Position numbers and translations under genes: made by a program
DNA from: a virus
DNA length: 64,000 nt
Virus record (IMG/VR): IMGVR_UViG_3300032177_000002
Location: 1-64,000 of that record
Strand: one strand, 5' to 3'
Shown here: positions 63,611 through 64,000 of the stretch, in pieces
Numbering within the stretch: the stretch's first letter is position 1
Layout: each line of letters starts with the position of its first letter
Notes under the pieces: model-generated
Told to the model about the DNA's origin: nothing
The model's database searches: none
Seen by the model: the letters and a program-made list of their open reading frames with translations, nothing else

Positions 63611-64000
63611 CTATATCAACCCAGGCTCATATTCTCTCTTCTTTCTAACTCCACCTAACCCCATGCCCACGGCAATATCAAATGCGTCAAACACGTCCTT
63701 CGGTCCATGCGGGAATGAGCAAAGACGGCGCATAAACCTATGATGTCCTGGTTTTATATAAATTGGATGCTCAGTAGCAAACAATGCTAACTGCTGGGCC
63801 CTAGCCACTTTATCCTTTATGGTCCACCTTGGAACTACCGGAACATGCGGAAAGTCTTGTCTTACCTGCTGCGTAAGAACAATTTGGTACGCATTAGCTT
63901 CTATTCCAACCCTAACCGTCTCAGGATGCTCATTAAATTTTTCCGCAATAAACGATACCTGCCTAGGGAACAGCATCTTTGCCTCTGTGTAACTTATCAA
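63611..64000 (-). CDS. Terminase large subunit, C-terminal part (5' end beyond window)
   Basis: The frame is open to the window edge at 64000. VGIEANAYQIVLTQQVRQDF, then PVVPRWTIKDKVARAQQLAL and PGHHRFMRRLCSFPHG, and KDVFDAFDIAVGMGLGG match the C-terminal RNase-H-like nuclease domain of large terminases (VxIExNxyQ...KxxRi...D...DAxxxA). It packages DNA with an ATPase N-terminus that lies outside. Ends at 63611. Confidence 0.8.
   Translation of the reverse strand: MISYTEAKMLFPRQVSFIAEKFNEHPETVRVGIEANAYQIVLTQQVRQDFPHVPVVPRWTIKDKVARAQQLALFATEHPIYIKPGHHRFMRRLCSFPHGPKDVFDAFDIAVGMGLGGVRKKREYEPGLI

Noticed and set aside
1-64000. tRNA genes, ribosomal RNA, integrase, endolysin
   Set aside because: No cloverleaf, rRNA sequence, tyrosine or serine recombinase, or cell-wall hydrolase motif was recognised by reading; an automated search would be more sensitive.

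Overview
The window is most of the late region of a tailed, contractile-tail (myovirus-type) bacteriophage genome, AT-rich (roughly 35-42% GC in the lines I counted) and densely packed. The evidence is the gene order on the minus strand: terminase large subunit C-terminus at the right edge, portal, SPP1 gp7-like minor head protein, XkdF-like protease, capsid, head-tail connectors, tail sheath, tail tube, tail assembly chaperone with a -1 slippery site, TP901-type tape measure, hub, spike, gp25-like and gpJ-like baseplate proteins, then a tail-fibre island. A signal-peptide protein overlapping an Rz-like protein suggests a Gram-negative host. No integrase, ribosomal or tRNA gene is visible.

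Layout. 1-651: non-coding leader with a 37-bp tandem repeat, a hairpin and one good sigma70-like promoter. 652-7315 (plus strand): a tight operon of six small unknown genes ending in full-length carA and carB (carbamoyl phosphate synthetase). About 7398-8815: a GC-rich island (minus strand) made of truncated fragments of methyltransferase, AAA ATPase and DnaJ-zinc-finger-like genes. 8866-64000 (minus strand, transcribed right to left): in transcription order, head genes (64000-44360), with fibre-like genes between capsid and connector; tail and baseplate (44360-30965); receptor-binding island with duplicated fibre N-termini, three lectin-like paralogues and a glycosyltransferase (30925-18278); a putative lysis cassette (18272-16021); replication genes (SF2 helicase, T7 gp4-like primase-helicase; 15961-11973); small genes; a nonapeptide-repeat protein; and pyrF at the 3' end.

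The most notable feature is that the phage carries the first enzyme (CarAB) and last enzyme (PyrF) of de novo UMP synthesis. They lie in convergent transcription units with the foreign GC-rich island between them. The catalytic residues I could check are intact. pyrB, pyrC, pyrD and pyrE are not in this window. The module probably boosts pyrimidine supply during infection; that is inference. Other points of interest are the 27-bp/9-residue repeat protein, the GC mosaic inside carA, the Glu/Pro repeat tract in the helicase, and the modular fibre island.
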